A stretch of DNA of 64,000 nt from Streptomyces lucensis JCM 4490 (GCF_014650035.1 NZ_BMUE01000016.1:97564-161563); one strand, 5' to 3'. Counted from the first letter of the stretch, positions 18,289-26,306 are shown. Translations and numbers: made by a program. Notes: generated from the letters alone by a model not told the origin.

Positions 18289-18510
18289 GTGGCCGAGACT
18301 CTGAAGAAGGGCAGCCGGGTGACCGGCGCCGCGCGCGACAAGCTCGCGGCAGACCTGAAGAAGAAGTACGACTCCGGTGCGAGCATCCGGGCGCTGGCCG
18401 AAGAGACCGGCCGCTCGTATGGCTTCGTGCACCGGATGCTCAGCGAGTCGGGCGTCACGCTTCGTGGGCGTGGCGGAGCGACCCGGGGCAAGAAGGCCGC
18501 GACGTCCTGA
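18289..18510 (+). CDS. gbn: Small helix-turn-helix nucleoid-associated protein Gbn (SCO1839-like)
   Basis: A 73-residue basic protein. Start GTG at 18289 is chosen because GAGGAGG lies five bases before it; an in-frame ATG at 18250 lacks such a site. The core is a helix-turn-helix: AADLKKKYDSGASIRALAEE, then the turn and recognition helix TGRSYGFVHRMLSESG. A basic tail (LRGRGGATRGKKAATS) follows. It closely resembles the protein I know as SCO1839/Gbn of S. coelicolor, reported to bind GATC sites genome-wide as a nucleoid-associated protein affecting development. The gene stands alone and is followed by a hairpin. Confidence 0.87.
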   Translation: MAETLKKGSRVTGAARDKLAADLKKKYDSGASIRALAEETGRSYGFVHRMLSESGVTLRGRGGATRGKKAATS

Positions 18511-18540
18511 TTCCGGGCGGCCCATCGGCTTCGATGGTGG

Positions 18541-18572
18541 CCACCCGGTCGGCCGGCTGATCGACCGGGTGG
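18541..18572 (+). terminator. Hairpin terminator after gbn
   Basis: A perfect 11-bp stem (CCACCCGGTCG at 18541-18551 with CGACCGGGTGG at 18562-18572) is followed by TTACT. It lies 30 bases past the gbn stop and before the crotonase-family gene on the same strand, making gbn probably monocistronic. Confidence 0.65.
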
Positions 18573-18647
18573 TTACTGTGCAGTCACTTAGCCTGTCGTG
18601 CATGCCGTACGGCAGCGCGTGATGACCGCACTCATCGGAGGCGCCCC

Positions 18648-19451
18648 ATGGCTTCGCCCGACCAGGACCTCGCTCCTGTACTCGACAAGGACGGCGTACG
18701 GCTCACCGTCGACGACGCGCTCGCCACGGTGACGCTGACCAATCCGGCCAAGCGCAACGCGCAGAGCCCCGCCCTGTGGCGGGCGCTCGCCGAGGCCGGC
18801 CGGTCGCTGCCGGGCTCCGTCCGGGTCGTGGTGCTGCGCGGCGAGGGCAAGTCCTTCTCCGCCGGGCTGGACCGCCAGATGTTCACCCCGGAGGGGATCC
18901 CGGGCGAGCCGACCTTCATCGACCTCGCGCGCCGTGACGACGCCGGGCTCGATGCGACCATCGCCGAATACCAGGAGGCTTTCACCTGGTGGCGGCGCAA
19001 CGACCTCGTGTCCGTCGCCGCCGTACAAGGACATGCCATCGGGGCCGGGTTCCAGCTCGCGCTCGCCTGCGACCTGCGTGTGGTCGCCGACGACGTGCGG
19101 TTCGCCATGCGCGAGACCAGCCTCGGCCTCGTCCCCGACCTCACCGGCACGCATCCGCTGGTGGGCCTCGTCGGGTACGCCCGTGCGCTCGAGATCTGCG
19201 CGACCGGGCGGTTCGTCGGCGCCGAGGAGGCCGTGACGAGCGGGCTGGCCAGCGTGTCCGTGCCCGCCGGCGACCTCGACGCCGCCACGCGCGACCTGGC
19301 GGCGGCGCTGCTGGCCGCCCCGCGGGACGCGGTGGTGGAGACCAAGGCGCTGCTGCGCGGCGCCCTCGACCGCACCTACGACGAGCAGCGTGCCGCGGAG
19401 CGGGCCGCCCAGGCCCGGCGCCTGCGGGACCTGGCGGGCGTCGGCGAGTAG
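18648..19451 (+). CDS. Enoyl-CoA hydratase/isomerase (crotonase) family protein
   Basis: A 267-residue crotonase-fold protein. The CoA-binding block VVVLRGEGKSFSAGLD and the oxyanion block VQGHAIGAGFQLALACDLRV are clear. In classical hydratases the second block carries a catalytic Glu (GGGCEL); here that place is Gln (GAGFQL). The second catalytic Glu appears kept in MRETSLGLVPDLTGTHPL. It may therefore be an isomerase or another crotonase activity and not a true hydratase. A tight ribosome-binding-like GGAGG stands a few bases before the ATG. It stands alone, convergent with the next gene. Confidence 0.88.
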   Translation: MASPDQDLAPVLDKDGVRLTVDDALATVTLTNPAKRNAQSPALWRALAEAGRSLPGSVRVVVLRGEGKSFSAGLDRQMFTPEGIPGEPTFIDLARRDDAGLDATIAEYQEAFTWWRRNDLVSVAAVQGHAIGAGFQLALACDLRVVADDVRFAMRETSLGLVPDLTGTHPLVGLVGYARALEICATGRFVGAEEAVTSGLASVSVPAGDLDAATRDLAAALLAAPRDAVVETKALLRGALDRTYDEQRAAERAAQARRLRDLAGVGE

Positions 19452-19460
19452 GCGCGCCCG

Positions 19461-20213
19461 TCAGGGTCCGGTGACCGCGGCGGCCGGCCGGTCCACCGCC
19501 GTCACCAGCACCCCCACCGTCGGCCGGTCCTCCAGCGCGTCCCGTACGGCCGCGCGGACCCGCCGGGCCACGTCCACGGCCCGGTGGTCCGCGCGCGTCG
19601 CCAGCTCCACGCGCACGTGCCGATGCGGCAGGGCCGCCGGCGCACCCCGCTCCTCCAGGTGCACCGCCCGGCCCAGGCCGCCCAGCGCACCGGTCAGAGT
19701 ACTCACCCCGGGAACGGCCAGCGCGGCGTCCGCCACCCGGGACTCCTCGGCGTCCGTGACCTCCCTGGCGGGCACGGGCCGCGGCGCGCTCACGGCCGAA
19801 CGCGCGTCACCGTCCTCCTCCAGCAGCTCCGTCACCCGCAGGTCGACGTCCGTCACCGTGAGGCCGAGCCGCCCGGCCGCGGCCGCCGCCAGCGCCCGCC
19901 GCAGCCGGGCCGCCACCGCCGGCAGCGGCTCGGCGGCCGACGCGGCGAAGTCCGCCGTCACCCGCAGCGCGCCCGGCGGCAGGGCCCCCGGCGGAGGCGG
20001 CACCACCGGTGCCGGCGCGTCCTCCGCCCCGGCGAGCGCGATCCGCAACGCGCCCAGTCGCACCTGCGGGACGCCGTCGGCCGCAGCGAGCCCCAGCACC
20101 GCCCCCGCCGCCGCCTCCGTGATCCACGCGCCGTCGTGCGGCCCGCCGAGCGGCAGCAGTCTGCCGAGCCCCACCTGCTGCCGTACCGCCCGCGCCCACC
20201 GTTCCGCCGTCAT
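19461..20213 (-). CDS. Protein with two Asp23-like domains, divergent from the Asp23 operon
   Basis: A 250-residue protein from ATG at 20213. No family name came to mind at first, but the sequence falls into two similar halves (about 30-132 and 157-242). Each has the Asp23 pattern: an amphipathic helix ending in a 'GV' turn, then a strand, then VAARLRRALA or VARRVRAAVRDAL helices, and a closing strand (TDVDLRVTEL; VGVLVTAVD). A Pro-rich link (VVPPPPGALPPG, about 70-81) lies inside the first half. It shares an 85-base intergenic region with the Asp23 operon facing the other way, suggesting a regulatory or assembly partner. The domain call is my reading, not a search. Confidence 0.65.
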   Translation of the reverse strand: MTAERWARAVRQQVGLGRLLPLGGPHDGAWITEAAAGAVLGLAAADGVPQVRLGALRIALAGAEDAPAPVVPPPPGALPPGALRVTADFAASAAEPLPAVAARLRRALAAAAAGRLGLTVTDVDLRVTELLEEDGDARSAVSAPRPVPAREVTDAEESRVADAALAVPGVSTLTGALGGLGRAVHLEERGAPAALPHRHVRVELATRADHRAVDVARRVRAAVRDALEDRPTVGVLVTAVDRPAAAVTGP

Positions 20214-20298
20214 TCCTCCAGACTGCCGCATCCTCGGCGCGCAACCGAGCAACCTTGCTTACGGTGGTAGGGACGACGACCGAGAGGGACGTACGGCG

Positions 20299-20772
20299 AT
20301 GACCGAGATGACGACGACCCCGGAAGGCGGCCACGAGCCGCAGGTGTCGACCCACAAGACCACCCGGCGCGGCGGTGGCGATCCGGCCACCCGGGGACGG
20401 ACCACCATCGCCGACGGCGTCGTCGAGAAGATCGCCGGGCTCGCCGCCCGCGACGTCCTCGGCGTCCACGCCATGGGCAGCGGACTCGCCCGCACCTTCG
20501 GGGCCGTGCGCGACCGGGTGCCCGGCGGCGGCAAGTCGGTGACCCGGGGGGTGAAGGCCGAGGTCGGCGAGGTGCAGACCGCGCTCGATCTGGAGATCGT
20601 CGTCGACTACGGCGTCGCGATCTCCGACGTGGCCCACGCCGTGCGGGAGAACGTGATCGCCGCCGTGGAACGCATGACCGGACTCGAAGTGGTCGAGGTC
20701 AACATCGCGGTGAGCGACGTCAGGCTGCCCGAGGAAGAGGAGGAGGAACCCGAGGTGCCCCGCATTCAGTGA
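20299..20772 (+). CDS. Asp23/Gls24 family envelope stress response protein
   Basis: A 157-residue protein from ATG at 20299. After about 40 polar residues comes the Asp23 core: TTIADGVVEKIAGLAARDVLG, a variable Gly-rich turn, ALDLEIVVDYGVAISDVAHA, VRENVIAAVERMTGLEVVEV and NIAVSDVRL. It ends in an acidic tail (PEEEEEEPEVP). In Staphylococcus, Asp23 is a membrane-tethered protein held by the anchor AmaP and linked to cell wall stress. Here it leads an operon of four further small genes, two of them probable membrane anchors. Confidence 0.9.
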   Translation: MTEMTTTPEGGHEPQVSTHKTTRRGGGDPATRGRTTIADGVVEKIAGLAARDVLGVHAMGSGLARTFGAVRDRVPGGGKSVTRGVKAEVGEVQTALDLEIVVDYGVAISDVAHAVRENVIAAVERMTGLEVVEVNIAVSDVRLPEEEEEEPEVPRIQ

Positions 20773-20821
20773 ACCGGCACGCACGCGGCACCGTCGGTGC
20801 CACGAGTAACAGGAGCGCTGC

Positions 20822-21013
20822 ATGAACATGGCCGCGATCGGCATGATCGCCGGAATGGCACTCGGCTTCGCCGGCTGGTTCGGCGGGTTCGGCGCCTTCC
20901 TCCTGGTGGCGGCGCTCGGCGCCGTCGGCTTCGTCGCCGGCCGGTTCGCGGAGGGCGACCTGGACCCGGGCGACTTCTTCCGCGGCCGCGGTGGCCGCCG
21001 CGGCCCGCGGTGA
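20822..21013 (+). CDS. Small Gly/Ala-rich membrane protein of the Asp23 operon
   Basis: A 63-residue protein with hydrophobic residues 3-46 (AAIGMIAGMALGFAGWFGGF and FLLVAALGAVGFVAGRF), probably two short helices with Gly packing, and a polar, Arg-rich tail (FFRGRGGRRGPR). AGGAG lies upstream of the ATG. Similar small proteins of the DUF2273 kind accompany Asp23 genes in other Gram-positives. I infer a membrane partner role. Its stop overlaps the next start (GTGA). Confidence 0.78.
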   Translation: MNMAAIGMIAGMALGFAGWFGGFGAFLLVAALGAVGFVAGRFAEGDLDPGDFFRGRGGRRGPR

Positions 21014-21393
21014 GCACGGTGAGCGCCGGCACCGGCACGTCGCGCCCGCCGTCGCCCGCCGTGCCGCCGGGGGAGCGCGGTGCCACGCGCATCGCCGACC
21101 GGGTCGTGGCGAAGATCGCCGCCCAGGCCGCCCGAGAGGCGCTGCCGCCCCCGCCCGGTGCGGCCGCCGCCCCGCACGCCACGGTCGTGCTCCGGCACGA
21201 GACCGCCCGCGTCCGACTCCGCCTCGCCCTCGGCTACCCCTGTGACATCGGCGCCCGCTGCGCCGCCGTCCGCCGCCGTGTCACGGAGCGGCTGGGCACC
21301 CTGGCGGACCTGGAGGTGACCGAGGTCGCCGTCAGCGTGGAGCGGCTGCACCCGACGCCGGCGACCGGCACGGCCGACGGGAGGACGCGATGA
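21010..21393 (+). CDS. Second Asp23/Gls24-like protein
   Basis: A 127-residue protein. Start GTG at 21010 overlaps the previous stop (GTGA). After a Pro-rich N-terminus it has ATRIADRVVAKIAAQAAREA, then RVRLRLALGYPCDIGARCAA, VRRRVTERLGTLADLEVTEV and VSVERL, which is the Asp23 helix-strand pattern. It is more divergent than the first Asp23 gene. Its stop overlaps the next ATG (ATGA), so at least three genes here are translationally coupled. Confidence 0.8.
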   Translation: MSTVSAGTGTSRPPSPAVPPGERGATRIADRVVAKIAAQAAREALPPPPGAAAAPHATVVLRHETARVRLRLALGYPCDIGARCAAVRRRVTERLGTLADLEVTEVAVSVERLHPTPATGTADGRTR

Positions 21394-21998
21394 GCGAACC
21401 GCACGCCGGCCCGGCCCTCGGGGAGACGCCCGGCACCGCCGCACCCGCACCCCGCGGCAGCGGCCGCTTCTGGTCCCCGCGCCGTGTCCCCGCCGCCCTC
21501 GCCGCCGTGCTGCTCCTCGCCGGCACCGGCCTCCTGCTCTACGACATCGCCGCCGTACGGGCCGGCCACCCCGCGATGCACTGGCGCCGCGCGCTGGCCC
21601 TGGACCTGGCCGAGCGGCACCTCGACGACCCCTGGGTGCTCACCGGCGCGGGCGTCGCCGCCGCCCTCGGCCTGTGGCTGGTCGTCCTCGCCGTCACACC
21701 CGGCCTGCGCGGCCTGCTGCCCATGCTGCGCCCCCACCCCGACGTCCGCGCCGCCCTGCGGCGCGACGCGGCGGCGCTCCTGCTCCGCGACCGCGCCATG
21801 GACGTGTCCGGGGTCCGCTCCGTACGGGTGCGGATGCGCCGCGGGAAGGCCGACGTCCGCGCCGTCGCGCACTTCCGCGAGCTGGACGAGGTGCGCGCCG
21901 ACCTGGACGCCTCGCTCACCGACACGATCCACGGCCTCGGCCTGGCCCGGCCGCCCGCCCTGTCGGTGCGGGTGGCCCGCCCCCGCCGGAAGGGGTGA
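21390..21998 (+). CDS. DUF6286-type membrane protein of the Asp23 operon
   Basis: A 202-residue protein with a polar N-terminus, a first membrane helix (about 34-52, PAALAAVLLLAGTGLLLYDI) and a second (about 85-110, GVAAALGLWLVVLAVTPGLRG). A cytoplasmic-looking C-terminal domain follows (about 115-202) with RDAAALLLRDRAMDVSGVRS and VRMRRGKADVRAVAHF. The C-terminal domain resembles the AmaP/Asp23 fold: helix, 'GV' turn, strand, Arg-rich strand. I recall the family name DUF6286 for such proteins. It probably anchors Asp23-type proteins to the membrane. Confidence 0.78.
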   Translation: MSEPHAGPALGETPGTAAPAPRGSGRFWSPRRVPAALAAVLLLAGTGLLLYDIAAVRAGHPAMHWRRALALDLAERHLDDPWVLTGAGVAAALGLWLVVLAVTPGLRGLLPMLRPHPDVRAALRRDAAALLLRDRAMDVSGVRSVRVRMRRGKADVRAVAHFRELDEVRADLDASLTDTIHGLGLARPPALSVRVARPRRKG

Positions 21999-22003
21999 GG
22001 ACG

Positions 22004-22585
22004 ATGCGCACCGGCCGCGTCAACCGCGTCCTGCTCGCACTCCTGGGCCTGCTGCTCCTCGCGCTCGGCGGCGCGGTGCTGGCCGTAGCCCTGGGCGCGC
22101 CGCCGCCCTCCTGGTGGCTCCACACGGGCCCGCACGACGTCCTGCTCACCAGGGCCGAACGCACCCGGTGGCGGGAGGCCGGCTGGTGGTGGCCCGCGGT
22201 CATCGCCGTCCTGGCCGTCGTGTTCCTGCTCGCCCTGTGGTGGCTGATCGCGGTACTCGGCCGCCGCCGGCTGCCCGAGATCCTGGTCGGCGCCGACGGC
22301 GGTGAGGCGGCGGTCCTGCGGGTGCGGGCGCTGGAATCGGCGCTCGCCGAGGACGCGCTGCGGCAGGAGGGCGTGGCGCACGCCGAGATCCTCCTCAGGG
22401 GCCGCCGCACGGCGCCCACGGCGAGGGCCCGGCTCCGGCTGGAGCCCTCCGTGGATCCGGCGGCGGCCCTGCAGGACTTCACCGCGGGGCCGCTGACCCG
22501 CGCGAGCGAGTCGGTGGGGGCCGTGTCCCTGCCCGCGGAGGTGCGGCTGCGGGCGGTCGGGCACCGCGCCGAAAGGGTCACCTGA
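22004..22585 (+). CDS. AmaP-like membrane anchor of the Asp23 operon
   Basis: A 193-residue protein from ATG at 22004, five bases after the previous stop with GGTGAGG before it. It has two membrane helices (about 8-32, VLLALLGLLLLALGGAVLAV; about 64-88, AVIAVLAVVFLLALWWLIAV) followed by a soluble domain (GEAAVLRVRALESALAEDAL, ILLRGRRTAPTARARLRLEP). Two N-terminal helices plus such a domain is the AmaP layout, the anchor that holds Asp23 at the membrane in Staphylococcus. It is the last gene of the operon and convergent with an SDR gene three bases away. Confidence 0.78.
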   Translation: MRTGRVNRVLLALLGLLLLALGGAVLAVALGAPPPSWWLHTGPHDVLLTRAERTRWREAGWWWPAVIAVLAVVFLLALWWLIAVLGRRRLPEILVGADGGEAAVLRVRALESALAEDALRQEGVAHAEILLRGRRTAPTARARLRLEPSVDPAAALQDFTAGPLTRASESVGAVSLPAEVRLRAVGHRAERVT

Positions 22586-22588
22586 CCG

Positions 22589-23344
22589 TCAGAACCCGTG
22601 CCGCATGCCCCCGTCGACCGGCAGCATGACGCCGCTCAGGTAGGACGCCGCGGGGGACAGCAGGAACGCGGCCACCCTGCCGAACTCCTCGGGCCTGCCG
22701 TACCTGCGCAGCGGGATCCGGGACTCGTTGGCCGCCCGGGTGGCCTCCGGGTCCGCCGACAGCCCGTCCAGCTGGCGCACCCGGTCCGTGTCGATGCGCG
22801 ACGGCAGCAGGCCCAGCACGCGGATCCCGCGCGGCCCCAGCTCGTCCGCGAGGGACTTGGCGAAGCCGGCGAGTCCGGGCCGCAGACCGTTGGAGATGGT
22901 CAGCCCCGGGATCGGCTCGTGCACCGACCCGGACAGCACGAACCCGATGACACCGCCCTCCTCCAGTTCGGCCGCCGCCGCCCGGGCGAGCCGCACCGCC
23001 CCGAGGAACACCGACTCGAACGCGTCGCGCCACTGCTCGTCGGTGTTGTCCGCGACGAACCCCGGCGCCGGGCCGCCCACGCTCACCAGCACCCCGTGGA
23101 AGCCGCCGAAGTGCTCGCGGGCGGCCGCGATCAGCCGTTCGGCCGCGTCGGCGTCCGCGTTGTCCACGGCCACACCCACCGCGTCCGGCCCCAGCTCGGC
23201 GGCCGCGTCGGCGACCCGCTGCGCGTCCCGGCCGGTGATGACCACCTTCGCCCCGTCGGCGACGAGCTCGCGCGCCGCGGCGTTGCCCAGCCCGCGCGTC
23301 GCTCCGGTGACGACGTACACCCGGTCCTTCAGTCCAAGATCCAT
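22589..23344 (-). CDS. Short-chain dehydrogenase/reductase
   Basis: A 251-residue SDR. The cofactor loop is VTGATRGLGNAA (about 12-23) with Arg nearby (TGRDAQRV), suggesting NADP(H). The structural VDNADAD and SVGG motifs follow. The usual catalytic Ser is seen in FVLSGSVHEP. The usual YxxxK is not obvious: the region after it reads ISNGLRPGLAGFAKSLADEL, where Tyr would be expected near Asn-Gly. Lys in FAKSLA remains. It may therefore be an atypical SDR. Substrate unknown. It follows the GH15 gene on the same strand by four bases, so the two may be one transcript. Confidence 0.87.
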   Translation of the reverse strand: MDLGLKDRVYVVTGATRGLGNAAARELVADGAKVVITGRDAQRVADAAAELGPDAVGVAVDNADADAAERLIAAAREHFGGFHGVLVSVGGPAPGFVADNTDEQWRDAFESVFLGAVRLARAAAAELEEGGVIGFVLSGSVHEPIPGLTISNGLRPGLAGFAKSLADELGPRGIRVLGLLPSRIDTDRVRQLDGLSADPEATRAANESRIPLRRYGRPEEFGRVAAFLLSPAASYLSGVMLPVDGGMRHGF

Positions 23345-23348
23345 GGCC

Positions 23349-25166
23349 CTATCCTGCCCGGTCGTCCCCGTACAGCGTGAGGGCGGTGTTGACCAGGCCG
23401 ACGTGGCTGAAGGCCTGGGGGAAGTTGCCGAGCTGGCAGCCGTCGACGGGGTCGTACTCCTCGGCGAGCAGACCCACGTCGTTGCCGAGCCCCACCAGAC
23501 GGTCGAACAGCTCCCGCGCCTCCTTCGTGCGTCCCGTCAGGTGCAGCGCGTCGGCCAGCCAGAACGAGCAGGCCAGGAAGGCGCCCTCACCGCTCGGCAG
23601 CCCGTCGATCACCGAGTCCTCGGTGTCGTAGCGGCGCAGGAAGCCGCCGTGGCCGAGGTCGTCACGGATCGCGTCGACCGTGCCGACGACCCGCGGGTCC
23701 CCGGGCGGCAGGAAACCGACGCGCGGGATGAGCAGCAGCGCCGCGTCCAGTTCGCGGGAGCCGTAGTACTGGGTGAAGGTGTTGCGTTCGCGGTCGAAGC
23801 CCTTCTCGCAGACCTCCCGGTGCACCTCGTCGCGCAGCCTGCGCCAGCCCTCCAGGTCCCCGTCCAGGTCCTCGTGCTGCTCCAGGGTCCGCACGGCCCG
23901 GTCGGCGGCGACCCACGCCATCACCTTCGAGTGCACGAACCGGCGCCGGCCGCCGCGCACCTCCCACAGTCCCTCGTCCGGCTGCCGCCACGCCGACTCC
24001 AGGAACCGCATGAGCGAACGCTGCAGGGCCCACATGTGCGGCCGGGTGGGCAGCCCCGAGCCGCGGGCCAGCGACAGGGTGTCCATCACCTCGCCGTACA
24101 CGTCGAGCTGGAGCTGGTCGACGGCGCCGTTGCCGGTCCGTACGGGGGTGGCGCCGGCGAAGCCGGGCAGCCACGGCAGCTCGGTCTCCGGCAGCCGGCG
24201 CTCGCCCGCGACGCCGTACATGATCTGCAGGTCGGCCGGGTTGCCCGCGACCGCGCGCAGCAGCCAGTTGCGCCACGCCTCGGCCTCCTCGTGGTAACCC
24301 GCTGCCAGCAGCGCGCCCAGCGTGAGGGTGGAGTCGCGCAGCCAGCAGTAGCGGTAGTCCCAGTTGCGTACTCCGCCCGGCTTCTCGGGCAGCGAGGTGG
24401 TCGCGGCGGCGACGATCCCGCCGGTCGGCGCGTAGGTGAGCGCCTTGAGGGTGATCAGGGAGCGGACGACCGCGTCCCGGTGCGGGCCGTCGTACCGGCA
24501 CCGCCGCGCCCAGCGCCGCCAGTCGCCGACGCTGTGCTCCAGCGCATCGTACGGGTCGATGAGCGGCGGGCGCGGTTCGTGCGAGGGGTGCCAGGTGAGG
24601 ACGAACGCGACCCGTTCGCCCTCGCCGACGGTGAACTCGGAGTGGGTGCCGTAGTCCTCGCCCCAGGTGCGCACGGCCGGGGTGCTGCGCAGCCACACCG
24701 AGTCGGGGCCCGCGACGGCCACCCGGTGGCCGTCCGTGCGGCGCATCCACGGGGTGACCGAACCGTAGTCGAAGCGCAGGCGCAGCGTGCTGCGGACGGT
24801 GACCCGGCCGCTGACCCCTTCGACGACGCGCACCACGTCCGGGGCGCGGTCGCGCTGCGGCATCAGGTCGGTGACCCGCACCGTGCCGTCGGCGGTCTCC
24901 CACTCGGTGTCCAGGACGAGGGTGTCGGTCCGGTACGCGCGCCGGGTGCAGGTGTCCGCTCCCGCGGGGGCGATCCGCCAGTGGCCGTGGTCGTCGTCGC
25001 CCAGCAGCCGGGCGAAGCAGGAGCCGGAGTCGAAGCGCGGCAGGCACAGCCAGTCGATCGAGCCGTCCCTGCCCACCAGGGCCGCGGTCTGTTCGTCGCC
25101 GATGAGGGCGTAGTCCTCGATGCGCGCGTCCACGGGATGCGGCTTCCCGGCGGATCGGGGGGCCAA
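23349..25166 (-). CDS. Glycoside hydrolase family 15 protein (glucoamylase/trehalase-like)
   Basis: A 605-residue cytoplasmic-looking protein with the GH15 layout: an N-terminal beta-sandwich opening with IEDYALIGDEQTAALVGRDG and SIDWLCLPRFDS, then an (alpha/alpha)6 barrel with GVRNWDYRYCWLRDSTLTL and a C-terminal EYDPVDGCQLGNFPQAFSH block. These match bacterial GH15 proteins, some shown to be trehalases in actinobacteria and others glucoamylase-like. Substrate cannot be fixed. The start used is a TTG at 25166 just after an in-frame TGA; the GTG at 25133 (VDARIEDY) begins at the conserved part and is an equally good choice. Confidence 0.9.
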   Translation of the reverse strand: MAPRSAGKPHPVDARIEDYALIGDEQTAALVGRDGSIDWLCLPRFDSGSCFARLLGDDDHGHWRIAPAGADTCTRRAYRTDTLVLDTEWETADGTVRVTDLMPQRDRAPDVVRVVEGVSGRVTVRSTLRLRFDYGSVTPWMRRTDGHRVAVAGPDSVWLRSTPAVRTWGEDYGTHSEFTVGEGERVAFVLTWHPSHEPRPPLIDPYDALEHSVGDWRRWARRCRYDGPHRDAVVRSLITLKALTYAPTGGIVAAATTSLPEKPGGVRNWDYRYCWLRDSTLTLGALLAAGYHEEAEAWRNWLLRAVAGNPADLQIMYGVAGERRLPETELPWLPGFAGATPVRTGNGAVDQLQLDVYGEVMDTLSLARGSGLPTRPHMWALQRSLMRFLESAWRQPDEGLWEVRGGRRRFVHSKVMAWVAADRAVRTLEQHEDLDGDLEGWRRLRDEVHREVCEKGFDRERNTFTQYYGSRELDAALLLIPRVGFLPPGDPRVVGTVDAIRDDLGHGGFLRRYDTEDSVIDGLPSGEGAFLACSFWLADALHLTGRTKEARELFDRLVGLGNDVGLLAEEYDPVDGCQLGNFPQAFSHVGLVNTALTLYGDDRAG

Positions 25167-25225
25167 TCAGGTGGTGCGCCGGGGGAGTGACGTCCGCCCG
25201 GCGGGGACCGCGCTCCGGGCGGCGG

Positions 25226-26038
25226 TCACACGATGGCCGGTTCGCTCGCCTCCGGCGTCTGACGCGCCGCGGCCTCCTCCCGGTCGCGGACCTCGCGCCG
25301 GACCAGGAACCACCAGCCGACCGGGACCGCGGCCGCGAACAGCCACCACTGGATCATGTACGCGTAGTTCAGCGGGGCGTCCTCGCTGCCGGGGTCGGAG
25401 ATCTGCTCCGGGGAGCCGCCCTTCGGCGTGGGCGCGGTCTGCTCGACGTAGCCGCCGAGCACCTGCGTGCCGAGTCGCCGGGCCTCCTCCGCGCTGCTGA
25501 TCAGCATGATCTGCCGGTCGGGCAGGCCCTTGACGTTCTTGATGCCGCTCGCCGCGGTCGTCTCGTCGGCCTTCAGCCGCCCGGTGATGGTGGTGCGGCC
25601 GGCCGGCGGTGCGGGGACGCGGGGGAAGGCGGTCTGCGCGCCGTTCGCGGGGATCCAGCCGCGGTTGACGAGGAGCACCTTGCCGTCGGCGAGGACGAAC
25701 GGGGTGAGGACGTGGAAGCCGACCTCGCCGTCGGAGCTGGTCCGGCGCCGGACCACGACCTGCCGGGCGGTGTCGAAGGTGCCGGTCGCGGTCACCGTGC
25801 GGTACTTCTCGGTGCGGGTGACCGCGTGCCCGGGGGAGGTCAGCCGCTCGACCGGGACGGGCTCGGCGTGCAGCGCGGCGGAGACCAGGTCGTTGCGGGC
25901 GGTGCGCTCCTGGTACCGGTGGTGCTGCCAGAATCCCAGCTTGATCATCGTCGGGATCAGCGCGATCGCGACGAGCGTGAGGATCACCCACTGGCGGGAC
26001 GACAGGAAGCGGTAGCGGTGCACCCCACGACGGTACAT
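25226..26038 (-). CDS. SURF1 family cytochrome oxidase assembly protein
   Basis: A 270-residue protein with an N-terminal membrane helix (about 14-36, QWVILTLVAIALIPTMIKLG), the FWQHHRYQER motif, a large extracytoplasmic domain with VLLVNRGWIPA, and a C-terminal membrane helix (about 233-252, YMIQWWLFAAAVPVGWWFLV). This two-helix hairpin with a soluble loop is the SURF1 fold, which helps heme insertion into the oxidase. The ATG at 26038 is used; a GTG at 26023 is possible. It is unlinked to the oxidase genes here. Confidence 0.92.
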   Translation of the reverse strand: MYRRGVHRYRFLSSRQWVILTLVAIALIPTMIKLGFWQHHRYQERTARNDLVSAALHAEPVPVERLTSPGHAVTRTEKYRTVTATGTFDTARQVVVRRRTSSDGEVGFHVLTPFVLADGKVLLVNRGWIPANGAQTAFPRVPAPPAGRTTITGRLKADETTAASGIKNVKGLPDRQIMLISSAEEARRLGTQVLGGYVEQTAPTPKGGSPEQISDPGSEDAPLNYAYMIQWWLFAAAVPVGWWFLVRREVRDREEAAARQTPEASEPAIV

Positions 26039-26072
26039 CCGAGGCGTGGGGTGCAATCGGGCGGGTACCGGG

Positions 26073-26306
26073 TCACACCCGGTCCACCACTCCCGTCCTC
26101 CCCTCCGCCCGCGCGCAGTGGGCGCCGCAGTACCAGTGGCCCTCCACCTCGACGCCCTGCCCGATGATCTGCACCCGGCAGTGCTCGCAGAGGGGGGCCA
26201 TGCGGTGGATCGCGCAGGAGAAGCAGTCGAACACGTGCACCGCGCCCTGGGCATGGACCTCGAAGGTCATTCCGTAGTCGTTACCGCACACTTCGCATGT
26301 CGCCAT
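26073..26306 (-). CDS. Small Cys-rich probable zinc-binding protein
   Basis: A 77-residue protein with cysteine pairs CEVCGN (residues 4-7), CFSC (about 28-31), CEHC (about 40-43), and CGAHC near the end. The spacing suggests two four-cysteine or Cys/His zinc sites, as in small treble-clef or zinc-ribbon proteins. The sequence HVFDCFSCAIHRMAPLCEHC looks like a LIM/prokaryotic zinc-finger segment. No partner gene is evident: neighbours are SURF1 and an exonuclease. Function unknown. Confidence 0.8.
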   Translation of the reverse strand: MATCEVCGNDYGMTFEVHAQGAVHVFDCFSCAIHRMAPLCEHCRVQIIGQGVEVEGHWYCGAHCARAEGRTGVVDRV

